From Microbacteriaceae bacterium VKM Ac-2855 (GTDB taxonomy: Bacteria > Actinomycetota > Actinomycetes > Actinomycetales > Microbacteriaceae): a stretch of DNA of 64,000 bases. The DNA lies in contig JABMLG010000003.1 in NCBI GenBank assembly GCA_013204985.1, positions 124,001 to 188,000 on the forward strand, read 5' to 3'. The translations under genes and the position numbers were made by a program. The notes under the pieces are model-generated. The model saw only the letters and a list, made by a program, of their open reading frames with translations. It was not told the DNA's origin and did not search any database. This document shows, piece by piece, positions 8,074-16,680 of this stretch (positions within the stretch are counted from its first letter, which is position 1; every line of letters begins with the position of its first letter).

Positions 8074-8832
8074 ATGACCGACCAGACCGCCGTTCCGGCG
8101 GGTCCCGTTCAGTCCGTCCCCGATCAGAGCGTCGACGCTCCCGTGCAGCCCGCCGAACAGGCCCTGGGCTACACCCTCTGGGCGGTGCTGCGCCGCGACC
8201 CCACTCGCCCGCTCGACCTCGACGGGCGCGATGTCGCCGATGCCGTGCACCAGTACGACGCCACCGTCGCGCAGATCGCCGAGAACGGCGTCACGCTCCG
8301 TGGCAACTACGACGTCTCGGGCCTGCGCGCCGACGCCGACCTGATGGTCTGGCTGCACGGATCCGCACCCGAGACGCTGCAGTGGGCGTTGCGCGAGCTG
8401 CGCCGCACGCGTCTGCTCGAGGGCCTGCTGCCGGTCTGGAACGCGATGGGCGTGCACCGTGACGCGGAGTTCAGCGCCAATCACCTGCCGTCGTTCATGC
8501 GCGGCAAGGACCCGGCCGGCTGGCTCACCGTGTACCCGTTCGTCCGCTCCTACGAGTGGTACCTGCTGCCCGATGAGGAGCGGCGCACCATGCTGGCCGA
8601 CCACGGCCGCAAGGGTGCGCAGTACCGCTCCGTCCTGCCGAACACCGTGGCGTCGTTCGCGCTCGGCGACTACGAGTGGATCCTCGCCCTCGAGGACGAC
8701 GACCTGATCAATCTCGTCGACCTGATGCGCCACCTGCGTCAGACGGATGCACGCATGCACGTGCGAGAAGAAGTTCCGTTCTACACCGGCCGCCGCATCG
8801 AAACGGTCGAGATCGTCGAGGTCCTGCAGTGA
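8074..8832 (+). CDS. chdC: Coproheme decarboxylase (HemQ)
   Basis: It oxidatively decarboxylates coproheme III to heme b using hydrogen peroxide, the last step of the coproporphyrin pathway. The 252 residues have the chlorite-dismutase-like fold. His177 (MLADHG) fits the proximal heme ligand and Tyr154 (LTVYPF) the catalytic radical Tyr; together with His137 the spacing 17 and 23 matches the actinobacterial His/Tyr/His triad reported for Corynebacterium ChdC. ATG 8074 gives a typical start, while ATG 8065 in the same frame is possible; neither has a well-spaced ribosome site. Its stop overlaps the cpfC start (GTGA). Confidence 0.94.
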   Translation: MTDQTAVPAGPVQSVPDQSVDAPVQPAEQALGYTLWAVLRRDPTRPLDLDGRDVADAVHQYDATVAQIAENGVTLRGNYDVSGLRADADLMVWLHGSAPETLQWALRELRRTRLLEGLLPVWNAMGVHRDAEFSANHLPSFMRGKDPAGWLTVYPFVRSYEWYLLPDEERRTMLADHGRKGAQYRSVLPNTVASFALGDYEWILALEDDDLINLVDLMRHLRQTDARMHVREEVPFYTGRRIETVEIVEVLQ

Positions 8833-10025
8833 GCGACCACATCGGCATCGTCCGCGGAGCGACGCCCGCCGCCGCCTCCGGGCCCGCGCACGTGACGGAG
8901 CCCGTCGCCTACGACGCCATCCTGCTCGCCGGCTTCGGCGGACCGGAGGGTCAAGACGACGTGATCCCCTTCCTGCGCAACGTCACTCGCGGCCGCGGGA
9001 TCCCGGAGGAGCGGCTCGAGGAGGTCGCGCACCACTACCGGCACTTCGGTGGCGTCAGCCCGATCAACGCGCAGAACCGCGCGTTGAAGGCGGCGCTCGA
9101 GAAGGAGCTGGCCACCCGAGGCATCGACCTCCCGGTGCTGTGGGGCAACCGCAACTGGGACCCGTACATGCGCGACGCCGTGCAGGAGGCGAAGGATCGC
9201 GGCTTCACCAAGCTGATCGCGATCGCCACCAGCGCGTACTCGTCGTTCTCCTCCTGCCGACAGTACCGCGAGGACTTCGCGATCGCGCTCGAGGAGACGG
9301 GGCTCGAGGGCGAGCTCCAGATCGACAAGGTCCGGCAGTTCTTCGATCACCCGGGCTTCGTGATGCCCTTCATCGAGGCGGTGCACGACGGTCTGGCCGA
9401 GATCCAGGCGAAGGTGCCCGGCATCGATCCGGCCACCGAGATCGAGGTGCTCTTCGCGACGCACTCCATCCCCTCGACGGATGCGGCGCGCAGCGGCCCG
9501 CACGGATTCGACGACGGCGCTGTTGTATCGGAATTCGGTGCCGACGGCGCCTACGCCGCACAGCACCGTGCCGTCGCCGAGGTGGTCATGGCGGCCGCAT
9601 CGTCCATCGACATCCCCTGGCAGCTCGTCTACCAGTCGCGCTCCGGCCCGCCGTCGATGCCGTGGCTCGAGCCCGACATCAACGACGCGATCGCCGAGCT
9701 GCCCGCGGCCGGCCGTAAGGCCGTCGTCATCGTGCCGCTGGGTTTCGTGTCGGACCACATGGAGGTCATGTGGGACCTCGACAACGAGGCTCTCGAGTCC
9801 GCCGAGGAGAAGGGCCTCGCCGCCGTTCGTGTGGCCACTCCCGGCACCAACCCGGTGTACGTCGCAGGCCTCGTCGACCTCGTTCTCGAACGCGTCAACG
9901 GCACCCCGGTCGAGGATCGGCCGGCGATGACCGCACTCGGCCCCTGGTACGACGTCTGCCGCCCCGGATGCTGCGAGAACGTGCGCGCCGGCTTCAAGCC
10001 TGCTTTGGCGGGCCTCGTCCCGTGA
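8829..10025 (+). CDS. cpfC: Coproporphyrin III ferrochelatase
   Basis: It inserts Fe(II) into coproporphyrin III. The 398 residues show the chelatase core from AILLAGFGGPEG (about residue 30), the TSAYSSFSSCRQY segment and LFATHSIPSTDA with the conserved His. Cys143 plus Cys377, Cys381 and Cys382 (CRPGCC) match the cysteine set that binds a [2Fe-2S] cluster in actinobacterial ferrochelatases, so an iron-sulfur form is expected. GTG at 8829 couples it to chdC, putting iron insertion and decarboxylation in one transcript. Formerly hemH. Confidence 0.95.
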   Translation: MSDHIGIVRGATPAAASGPAHVTEPVAYDAILLAGFGGPEGQDDVIPFLRNVTRGRGIPEERLEEVAHHYRHFGGVSPINAQNRALKAALEKELATRGIDLPVLWGNRNWDPYMRDAVQEAKDRGFTKLIAIATSAYSSFSSCRQYREDFAIALEETGLEGELQIDKVRQFFDHPGFVMPFIEAVHDGLAEIQAKVPGIDPATEIEVLFATHSIPSTDAARSGPHGFDDGAVVSEFGADGAYAAQHRAVAEVVMAAASSIDIPWQLVYQSRSGPPSMPWLEPDINDAIAELPAAGRKAVVIVPLGFVSDHMEVMWDLDNEALESAEEKGLAAVRVATPGTNPVYVAGLVDLVLERVNGTPVEDRPAMTALGPWYDVCRPGCCENVRAGFKPALAGLVP

Positions 10026-10035
10026 CGCACGCCTC

Positions 10036-11043
10036 ATGATCCGCGTCGGCACGCGCGCGAGCGCTCTGGCCGTCGCGCAGACCCGGGCGACCGCCGATCG
10101 GATGTCGGCGGCCGCCGGCGTCCCTGTGGAGCTGGTGCGCATCGAGTCCGACGGCGATCGGCTGCGCGGCTCTCTCGCCTCCCTCGGTGGCACGGGAGTG
10201 TTCGCCAGCGCTCTGCGCGACGCCCTGCTGGCGGGGGAGTGCGACGCCATCGTGCACTCGTTGAAGGATCTGCCGACCGCCGAGATCGACGGGCTGCGGA
10301 TCGGTGCGGTTCCGGCTCGTGAGGATCCGCGCGACGCTCTCTGCGCGCGTGACGGCCACACGCTCGCGACGCTGCCGCCGGGTGCTCGCGTGGGCACCGG
10401 ATCACCGCGCCGCCGCGCCGCGCTGCTCGCGGTGCGGCCCGATCTCGACGTCCTCGACATCCGCGGCAACATCGACACCCGGCTCCGTCGCATCGCCGTC
10501 GATGCCGCTGCTCCGCTCGACGCCGTGGTGCTCGCCGCCTCGGGCCTCGCGCGGATCGGTCGACTCGATGCGGTGACCGAGTTGCTCGATTTCGGCGTCT
10601 CTCCGCAGGCCCCCGGCCAGGGCGCACTCGCCGTCGAGGTGCGGACGCACGATCTGACGGTGGAGCTCGCCGCCGCCCTCTCGGCGATCGAGGATCTGCC
10701 GACGCGCGTTGCCGTGACGGCCGAGCGGTCGCTGCTCGCGGCGTTGGAGGCGGGTTGTGCCGCCCCCATCGGTGCGGCCGGTTCGTGGAACGGATCGGTC
10801 GTCGAATTGCGCGGTGTCGTCTTCGCTCCCGACGGATCCGCTCGGATCGAGCAGGTTACGACCGAGTCGTCGACGACAGATGTTGCAGAACGCCCCTACC
10901 ATGCCAAAGCGGCGTCGATTTCGCAGTATGGTGAATCCGACCTGCCCGTCGTCGAAGCCGCGCTGCGTGCCGGCACCCGTCTCGCCGACGCGCTGCTCGA
11001 CGCGGGTGCCCGAAACCTCGCGCCGCTTGGAGTTCAGCCGTGA
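10036..11043 (+). CDS. hemC: Porphobilinogen deaminase (hydroxymethylbilane synthase)
   Basis: It polymerises four porphobilinogens into hydroxymethylbilane. The family opening IRVGTRASALAVAQ, HSLKDLP (residues 74-80), GTGSPRR with substrate-binding arginines (121-126) and the dipyrromethane-cofactor Cys241 (EAGCAAPIG) are all present. The 335 residues fit the family, with a short extended C-terminus. It lies 10 nt after cpfC and overlaps hemD by 4 nt. Confidence 0.96.
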   Translation: MIRVGTRASALAVAQTRATADRMSAAAGVPVELVRIESDGDRLRGSLASLGGTGVFASALRDALLAGECDAIVHSLKDLPTAEIDGLRIGAVPAREDPRDALCARDGHTLATLPPGARVGTGSPRRRAALLAVRPDLDVLDIRGNIDTRLRRIAVDAAAPLDAVVLAASGLARIGRLDAVTELLDFGVSPQAPGQGALAVEVRTHDLTVELAAALSAIEDLPTRVAVTAERSLLAALEAGCAAPIGAAGSWNGSVVELRGVVFAPDGSARIEQVTTESSTTDVAERPYHAKAASISQYGESDLPVVEAALRAGTRLADALLDAGARNLAPLGVQP

Positions 11044-11837
11044 TCGTCTCTGTCGCCTACTCCCAATGGGAGAAGCCGCTGCAGGGTTGGCGCGTGCTGG
11101 TGCCGCGGGGTGGCCCGTGGGGCGACGGCGTCGCGGCCGCGTTGCGCGGCAAAGGTGCGTCGCCCGTGGTGGCGCCGATGATCAACTTCGCGCCCACGGC
11201 CGACTACCCCGCCCTCGAGGCGGCGCTCCGACGCCTGGAGGCGGGCGAGTTCGACTGGATGACGCTGACCAGTGCCACGGCCGTCGACGTGCTGTCCTTG
11301 CTGAAGACGCGCGTGCCGTCGACGACGAAGGTCGCCGCCGTCGGCGAGACCACGGCGGCGGCGCTCGTGGCCGCCGGCTACTCCGTCGACCTCGTGCCGT
11401 CGGAGGACAACTCCGCGCGCGGACTGCTGGCCGAGTGGGACGCCGCGACCGGCGGGATGGTGCCGCTGCGCATCCTGACCCTGCGCTCCGAGATCGCGAA
11501 GCCTTTGCTGACGGAGGGACTCAAGCGCATCGGGCACGACGTGAGTTCGGTCGTCGCCTACCGCACCGTGGGGGTGCCCGTCGTCGACCGCGTTGTCGCC
11601 GATGTCGCATCCGGCGCGGTCGACGCGATCCTGGTCACCTCCGGCTCGGTCGCCGAGCAGGTGCAACTGCAGCTCGGCCCGGTGCCCGAGACGACTCTGG
11701 TCGCGGCGATCGGACCGCAGACGGCGAAGGATGCACGCGCGCTCGGCCTCCGGGTCGACGTCATCGCGGAGGAGCGCTCGGCGTCGTCCCTGATCGACGC
11801 CGTGGCCGCGGTCGCCGAGTCCCGCGCGTCGCGCTGA
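11040..11837 (+). CDS. hemD: Uroporphyrinogen-III synthase
   Basis: It closes and inverts ring D of hydroxymethylbilane to form uroporphyrinogen III. The family is weakly conserved, but the 265 residues show the expected two-lobe pattern: GWRVLVPRGG opening, DWMTLTSATAVDVL, VAAVGETTAAAL, LRSEIAKPLL, VDAILVTSGSVAEQV and a final AAIGPQTAKDARALG. GTG 11040 overlaps the hemC stop (GTGA), which with position makes the call secure. A further palindrome after its end may attenuate read-through. Confidence 0.92.
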   Translation: MIVSVAYSQWEKPLQGWRVLVPRGGPWGDGVAAALRGKGASPVVAPMINFAPTADYPALEAALRRLEAGEFDWMTLTSATAVDVLSLLKTRVPSTTKVAAVGETTAAALVAAGYSVDLVPSEDNSARGLLAEWDAATGGMVPLRILTLRSEIAKPLLTEGLKRIGHDVSSVVAYRTVGVPVVDRVVADVASGAVDAILVTSGSVAEQVQLQLGPVPETTLVAAIGPQTAKDARALGLRVDVIAEERSASSLIDAVAAVAESRASR

Positions 11838-11874
11838 ACGGCTGCGGTTCTGCAGCATCGGCCGCGGAATCGCC

Positions 11875-11894
11875 GTCTGCACGATGGTGCAGAC
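11875..11894. repeat. 7-nt perfect inverted repeat in the hemD-hemB gap
   Basis: GTCTGCA and TGCAGAC flank a 6-nt spacer, 38 nt after hemD and 48 nt before hemB. It could be a weak RNA hairpin at the end of the cpfC-hemD transcript or an operator for hemB. There is no T-run. Confidence 0.5.
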
Positions 11895-11929
11895 CCTGCG
11901 CGCTCAGCCGACGGTGGTGCGGCGCGCCG

Positions 11930-11935
11930 TAGGCT
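11930..11935 (+). promoter_or_regulatory. Predicted -10 box for leaderless hemB
   Basis: TAGGCT is followed by 7 nt (GGAGGGC) and ATG. The same string TAGGCT-GAGGGC-ATG stands before the PEBP gene at 29873, so the purine stretch is part of the promoter context as much as a ribosome site. Confidence 0.5.
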
Positions 11936-11942
11936 GGAGGGC

Positions 11943-12941
11943 ATGTCTGCTTTCCCCGGATCCGCGCGCCCGCGGCGCCTGCGGACGACCCCGGCGATGC
12001 GCCGGTTGGTCGCCGAGACCCGCATCCACCCCGCTCAGCTCGTGCTGCCGCTGTTCGTCGCCGAAGGGATCACCGAGCCGCGACCGATCTCATCGATGCC
12101 CGGCGTTCTGCACCACTCGCTGGAGAGCATCAAGGGTGCGGTGACCGAGGCCGCGCACGCCGGGATCGGCGGAGTGATGCTCTTCGGAGTGCCGACCACG
12201 CGCGACGCGACCGGCTCGGGCGCGACCGACCCGGCGGGCATCCTGAACGCGGCCACGCGCGTCGTCGCCGACGAGGTGGGGGACGCCCTGGTCGTGCAGA
12301 CCGACCTGTGTCTGGACGAGTTCACCGACCACGGCCACTGCGGCGTCCTCGACGCCCGCGGTCGCGTCGACAATGACGCCACGCTCATCCGGTATCAGGA
12401 GATGGCCCTCGTCCAGGCCGACTCCGGGTCGCACCTGCTCGGGCTCTCGGGGATGATGGACGGCCAGGTGGGCGCGATCCGCGAGGCCCTGGATGCCGCC
12501 GGGTTCATCGACACCGCGATCCTCGCCTACGCCGCGAAGTACGCTTCCAGCTTCTACGGACCCTTCCGCGAGGCCGTGCAGTCCACGCTCGAGGGCGACC
12601 GACGCACCTACCAGCAGGATCCGGCCAACCGCCGCGAGGGACTCCGCGAGGCCACGCTCGACCTCGCCGAGGGCGCTGACGTTCTGATGGTGAAGCCCGC
12701 GATGAGTTACCTCGACGTGCTCTCCGACGTCGCTGCCGTCTCGGATGTGCCAGTGTGGGCCTACCAGGTCAGCGGGGAGTACGCGATGATCGAGGCCGCG
12801 GCGGCCAACGGCTGGATCAACCGCGACGCAGCTATCCACGAGTCGGTCACCGGTATCCTGCGGGCGGGCGCCGATGCGGTGCTCACCTACTGGGCGGTCG
12901 AGATCGCGAACGGCCTCGGCGCAGGACGGAGCCCGCGATGA
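11943..12941 (+). CDS. hemB: Delta-aminolevulinic acid dehydratase (porphobilinogen synthase)
   Basis: It condenses two ALA molecules to porphobilinogen. The Schiff-base lysines are Lys199 ([13 protein letters not shown]) and Lys251 ([11 protein letters not shown]). The metal region runs D121[12 protein letters not shown]133. The residue that is the second zinc Cys in animal enzymes is Asp125, as in the magnesium-type bacterial enzymes; only two of three cysteines remain, so a catalytic zinc triad is not expected. It has 332 residues and overlaps hemL by 4 nt. Confidence 0.96.
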   Translation: MSAFPGSARPRRLRTTPAMRRLVAETRIHPAQLVLPLFVAEGITEPRPISSMPGVLHHSLESIKGAVTEAAHAGIGGVMLFGVPTTRDATGSGATDPAGILNAATRVVADEVGDALVVQTDLCLDEFTDHGHCGVLDARGRVDNDATLIRYQEMALVQADSGSHLLGLSGMMDGQVGAIREALDAAGFIDTAILAYAAKYASSFYGPFREAVQSTLEGDRRTYQQDPANRREGLREATLDLAEGADVLMVKPAMSYLDVLSDVAAVSDVPVWAYQVSGEYAMIEAAAANGWINRDAAIHESVTGILRAGADAVLTYWAVEIANGLGAGRSPR

Positions 12942-14263
12942 GCGCGAACGACGACTGGTACGCGCGCAGCCGCGTCGCGATCCCCGGCGGCGTCAACTCG
13001 CCGGTGCGCGCCTTCCGATCCGTCGGCGGTTCGCCGCGCTTCATGGTCGGCGCCCGCGGCCCGTACATCACCGATGCCGATGGCCGGGAGTACGTGGACC
13101 TGGTCGCCTCCTGGGGGCCGGCCATCCTCGGCCACGCGCACCCGGAGGTCGTCTCGGCCGTGCAGCAGGCGGCGGCGCGAGGGCTCAGCTTCGGCGCGTC
13201 CACGCCGGCCGAGACCGAGCTCGCCGAATTGGTGGAGAAGCGGATCACGGCCGATGGTGTGTACCCCGTCGAGAAGCTGCGGCTCGTCTCCACCGGCACC
13301 GAGGCCACGATGACCGCGATCCGGTTGGCCCGCGGCTTCACCGGGCGCGATCTGCTGGTCAAGTTCAGCGGGCACTACCACGGGCACTCCGACGGGCTGC
13401 TGGCCGAGGCGGGCTCGGGCCTGGCCACGCTGGCACTGCCCGCCTCCGCCGGTGTCACGGCCGCGACAGCGGCGCAGACCCTGGTGCTGCCGTACAACGA
13501 CCTCGACGCTGTGCGCGCCGTCTTCGCCGAGCGCGGTACCGAGATCGCCGCCGTGATCACGGAGGCCGCCGCCGCCAACATGGGCGTCGTCGCACCGGAT
13601 GCGGGTTTCAACGCTGCGCTGGCCGGGATCGTCCACGAGCACGGCGCGCTCCTGATCATGGACGAGGTTCTGACCGGATTCCGCGTGAGCCCCGCCGGCT
13701 GGTGGGGGCTGGACCAGGAGGGCGCCGGGTCAGCGGCGTACACCGCCGACCTCTTCACCTTCGGCAAGGTCATCGGCGGCGGGATGCCCGTGGCCGCGCT
13801 CGGCGGCCGGGCCGATGTGATGGACTTCCTCGCGCCGCTCGGCCCGGTCTACCAGGCCGGCACGCTCTCGGGTAACCCGGTCGCGGTAGCGGCGGGGCTG
13901 ACGACGCTCCGGCTGGCCGACGCGGAGGTGTACGCGCACCTGGATGCGACCGCGCTCACGCTGCAGGCCGCGGTTTCGGAGGCCCTCAGCGCGGAGGGGG
14001 TCGCGCACACGGTGCAACGCGCCGGCAACCTGTTCTCGTTCGTGTTCCGCGACGCTCCCGCCCGCGACTACGCCCAGGTGCAGACGCAGGACGCGTTCCG
14101 TTACCCGGCGTTCTTCCACGCCATGCTCGACGCGGGCGTCTCGCTGCCACCGTCGGTGTTCGAGGCGTGGTTCGTCACCGCCGCTCACGACGAGTCCGCG
14201 GTCTCCCGCATCCTGGATGCTCTTCCCGCAGCGTCGAAGGCGGCCGCCGCAGCGATGCCCTGA
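12938..14263 (+). CDS. hemL: Glutamate-1-semialdehyde 2,1-aminomutase
   Basis: This PLP enzyme converts glutamate-1-semialdehyde, the HemA product, to ALA. The fold-type I aminotransferase motifs are clear: [33 protein letters not shown], and Lys277 in [11 protein letters not shown] as the PLP lysine. It has 441 residues. ATG 12938 overlaps hemB (ATGA). The upstream ORF extension lies inside hemB and is not used. Confidence 0.96.
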   Translation: MSANDDWYARSRVAIPGGVNSPVRAFRSVGGSPRFMVGARGPYITDADGREYVDLVASWGPAILGHAHPEVVSAVQQAAARGLSFGASTPAETELAELVEKRITADGVYPVEKLRLVSTGTEATMTAIRLARGFTGRDLLVKFSGHYHGHSDGLLAEAGSGLATLALPASAGVTAATAAQTLVLPYNDLDAVRAVFAERGTEIAAVITEAAAANMGVVAPDAGFNAALAGIVHEHGALLIMDEVLTGFRVSPAGWWGLDQEGAGSAAYTADLFTFGKVIGGGMPVAALGGRADVMDFLAPLGPVYQAGTLSGNPVAVAAGLTTLRLADAEVYAHLDATALTLQAAVSEALSAEGVAHTVQRAGNLFSFVFRDAPARDYAQVQTQDAFRYPAFFHAMLDAGVSLPPSVFEAWFVTAAHDESAVSRILDALPAASKAAAAAMP

Positions 14264-14317
14264 CCCCCCTTCCGGTGCAGGAGGCGCCGTTGGCGCCGTT
14301 TCGGCACCCTTGACGTG

Positions 14318-14353
14318 GCGATGTCGTTTGGTCCGCTCCTAAAATGACATCGC
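14318..14353. repeat. Hairpin upstream of the acyltransferase gene
   Basis: GCGATGTC at 14318-14325 pairs with GACATCGC at 14346-14353, extended by a GTTT/AAAT stretch to about 12 bp, with a 12-nt loop. A good -10-like TAAAAT (14340-14345) lies inside the right half. It could be both the end signal of hemL and an operator over the acyltransferase promoter. Confidence 0.55.
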
Positions 14354-14420
14354 TTCGCTCTTGCCTTTTCTCGGTGAAGCGCCATTGCTCAGCAACGACG
14401 AACCTCGAGAAGAGTGAACT

Positions 14421-16616
14421 GTGAAATCACCGCGCCGCCGATCCCGCACGGCCCCAGCCGCACCAGCCGCGAAGAACATCCGCCTCGACATCCAGGGGCT
14501 CCGCGCCATCGCGGTCAGCGTCGTCATCCTGGATCATCTGATGGGTTACCCCACCGGCGGTTTCGTCGGCGTCGACATCTTCTTCGTGCTCTCGGGCTTC
14601 CTGATCACGGGGCTGCTGCTGCGCGAGTTCCAGCGTTCCGGCACGATCTCGTTCACCGGCTTCTACATCCGCCGCCTCAAGCGGATCGTGCCGGTCGCTC
14701 TCGTGGTGCTCGGCCTCACCGTGCTCGCATCGTGGTTCCTGCTGCCGGGCCAACTCGGCGGCATCATCGTGGATGCCCTCTCGGGCGCGTTCTTCTTCGC
14801 CAACTGGCGCTTCGCGTTCACGGGTACCGACTACTTCAGCCAGGGCACGAGCGTGTCGCCGCTGCAGCATTTCTGGTCGCTCTCCGTCGAGGAGCAGTTC
14901 TACTTCGTGTGGCCCTGGCTGATGCTCGGGATCCTCTATCTGGTCGTGCGGATGCTGCGCCGCTCGGTCGATAACGCGACGCGCTGGGTGGGCGTCACGA
15001 TCGTGGTGATCACTGTGGCATCGTTCGCGTGGGCGGTGCTCGAGACGATCTCGTCGCCCACGGTGGCGTACTTCTCCTCGATCTCGCGGACATGGGAACT
15101 CGGTGTCGGCGCCGCTCTGGCCATCTTCGCCGGCGTGCTGACCCGGATACCGCGCCCGGCGCGCGTGGTGATGAACTGGACGGGCCTTGCCGGAATAGCC
15201 GCCTCGTTGTTCGTGATCACCTCCGACTCCGTCTTCCCGGCACCGACGGCAGCCCTGCCGGTTCTCGCGACGGCCCTGGTGGTCGCGGCGGGCATCGCCG
15301 GTCCGATCGGCTTCAATCCGATCCTGGTCAATCCGGTCTCGCGCTACATCGGCGACATCTCGTACTCGCTCTATCTCTGGCATTGGCCGCTGGTCGTGCT
15401 GCTCGAGGTGGTGTTCCTCGAGAGGAACGTGTTCTACTACGTCACCGTCATCGCGGCGTCCGTGCTGCTCTCGGTCGGCAGCTACCACCTGATCGAGCGA
15501 CCGATCCAGGCTTCGCCGTTCCTGGTGCGGCAGCCCTCGGCCTGGGCGCGTCGCGAGGCCTGGGCGTCGTGGGCGAGGTCCACAGCGCCGACCGCGAAGA
15601 TCGCGGCGATGATCTCGGCGGCCGGCCTCGGCGTGATCTTCGTCACCGCCGGCGTCTACGTGAATGACAGCAGCATCGCTCGCGAAGCCGACGCGGCGCG
15701 CGAACGTGCGGCGATAGCCGAGGCCGCCGCGGCCGAAGCGACCGACGCTCCGGGCCTGGAGACGGAGGCGGGCGCACTGCAGGACGACCTCCTCGCCTCC
15801 CTGCTGACCACCGGGTGGCCCGAATTGAAGCCCTCGCTGGCGAACCTGCTCACCGAAGGGCATCCCGTGCAGGAGGACGAGGCAGGCTGCTCGCGAGTCG
15901 ACGTGACCGACGCGGACTCGTGCACCTTCGGTGACCCCGCGAATCCCGAGATCGTCGTCTACGGCGACTCGCTGGGCATCACGCTGCTGCCGACCGTGCG
16001 GGCGGCGTACGAGGCCGACCACCACATCCGCGGCATCACGCAGCCGGCATGCAATGTTCTCGATCTCGACGTGAAGTTCGCGGATGCGGGCTACGAAGCG
16101 GCCTGCCTCAAGATCCGGCAGGATGCGGTCGGCTACATCAACGACGCCAAGCCGCAGGCCGTGCTGATCATCGAGAGCTACAACTGGGGCAACCAGCTGC
16201 TCAACGCGGGCCTCGACGCGACGCAGACGCAGGAGAAGTGGAACGCCGCGGCGGAGTCGTTCATCGCGAAGATCGCCACCTCGGGCACGAAGGTGGTCTT
16301 CGTCTCACCGCCGACGCAGGCGAACAAGTCGCTCACCGCCTGCTACACGACTGGCAGCGTGCCCGGAGACTGCATCAGCAGGATCCCCCCGGAGTGGACG
16401 ATTCTGAACGAGGGGGAGAAGTCGATCTCGGGCACCTACTACGTCGACACCCTGCACTGGTTCTGCTACGCGGAGAAGTGCCCCGCGTTCTCGGTCGACA
16501 TCCCGATCCGCCGCGACGAGCATCACACCACGGTGCAGTACGCGCAGAAGGTCGCCCCCGATTTCCGGGTGATGCTCGACCCGATCCTGAGCGGCGCGCA
16601 GGCCGCGACGCCGTAG
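14421..16616 (+). CDS. Acyltransferase-3 / SGNH fusion (OafA-like surface glycan O-acyltransferase)
   Basis: This 731-residue membrane protein begins with the acyltransferase-3 signature (LDIQGLRAIAVSVVILDH, then GGFVGVDIFFVLSGFLITGLL and FYIRRLKRIVPVAL) and about ten membrane helices up to residue ~400. A coiled, Ala/Glu-rich linker leads to a C-terminal extracytoplasmic SGNH domain with YGDSLGI (block I Ser) and DTLHWF (Asp/His-like block V). Such fusions O-acetylate cell-wall or exported glycans, the integral domain moving acyl groups and the SGNH domain transferring them. GTG 14421 has a modest purine-rich site upstream. It stands alone, with convergent neighbours separated by a palindrome. 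Confidence 0.88.
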   Translation: MKSPRRRSRTAPAAPAAKNIRLDIQGLRAIAVSVVILDHLMGYPTGGFVGVDIFFVLSGFLITGLLLREFQRSGTISFTGFYIRRLKRIVPVALVVLGLTVLASWFLLPGQLGGIIVDALSGAFFFANWRFAFTGTDYFSQGTSVSPLQHFWSLSVEEQFYFVWPWLMLGILYLVVRMLRRSVDNATRWVGVTIVVITVASFAWAVLETISSPTVAYFSSISRTWELGVGAALAIFAGVLTRIPRPARVVMNWTGLAGIAASLFVITSDSVFPAPTAALPVLATALVVAAGIAGPIGFNPILVNPVSRYIGDISYSLYLWHWPLVVLLEVVFLERNVFYYVTVIAASVLLSVGSYHLIERPIQASPFLVRQPSAWARREAWASWARSTAPTAKIAAMISAAGLGVIFVTAGVYVNDSSIAREADAARERAAIAEAAAAEATDAPGLETEAGALQDDLLASLLTTGWPELKPSLANLLTEGHPVQEDEAGCSRVDVTDADSCTFGDPANPEIVVYGDSLGITLLPTVRAAYEADHHIRGITQPACNVLDLDVKFADAGYEAACLKIRQDAVGYINDAKPQAVLIIESYNWGNQLLNAGLDATQTQEKWNAAAESFIAKIATSGTKVVFVSPPTQANKSLTACYTTGSVPGDCISRIPPEWTILNEGEKSISGTYYVDTLHWFCYAEKCPAFSVDIPIRRDEHHTTVQYAQKVAPDFRVMLDPILSGAQAATP

Positions 16617-16620
16617 CGCG

Positions 16621-16677
16621 CGTGATGGGTTGCCGGTTCTGTGACGCGGAGCGTCAAAGAAACGGCAACCCATCACG
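16621..16677. terminator. Palindromic element, family B copy 1, between convergent genes
   Basis: Perfect 14-nt arms CGTGATGGGTTGCC and GGCAACCCATCACG enclose a partly paired core (TTCTGTGACGC / GCGTCAAAGAA). It lies 4 nt after the acyltransferase stop and 4 nt before the stop of the opposing MFS gene, so it probably ends both transcripts. Related copies occur at 30493, 30581 and 30677. Confidence 0.75.
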
Positions 16678-16680
16678 GGG

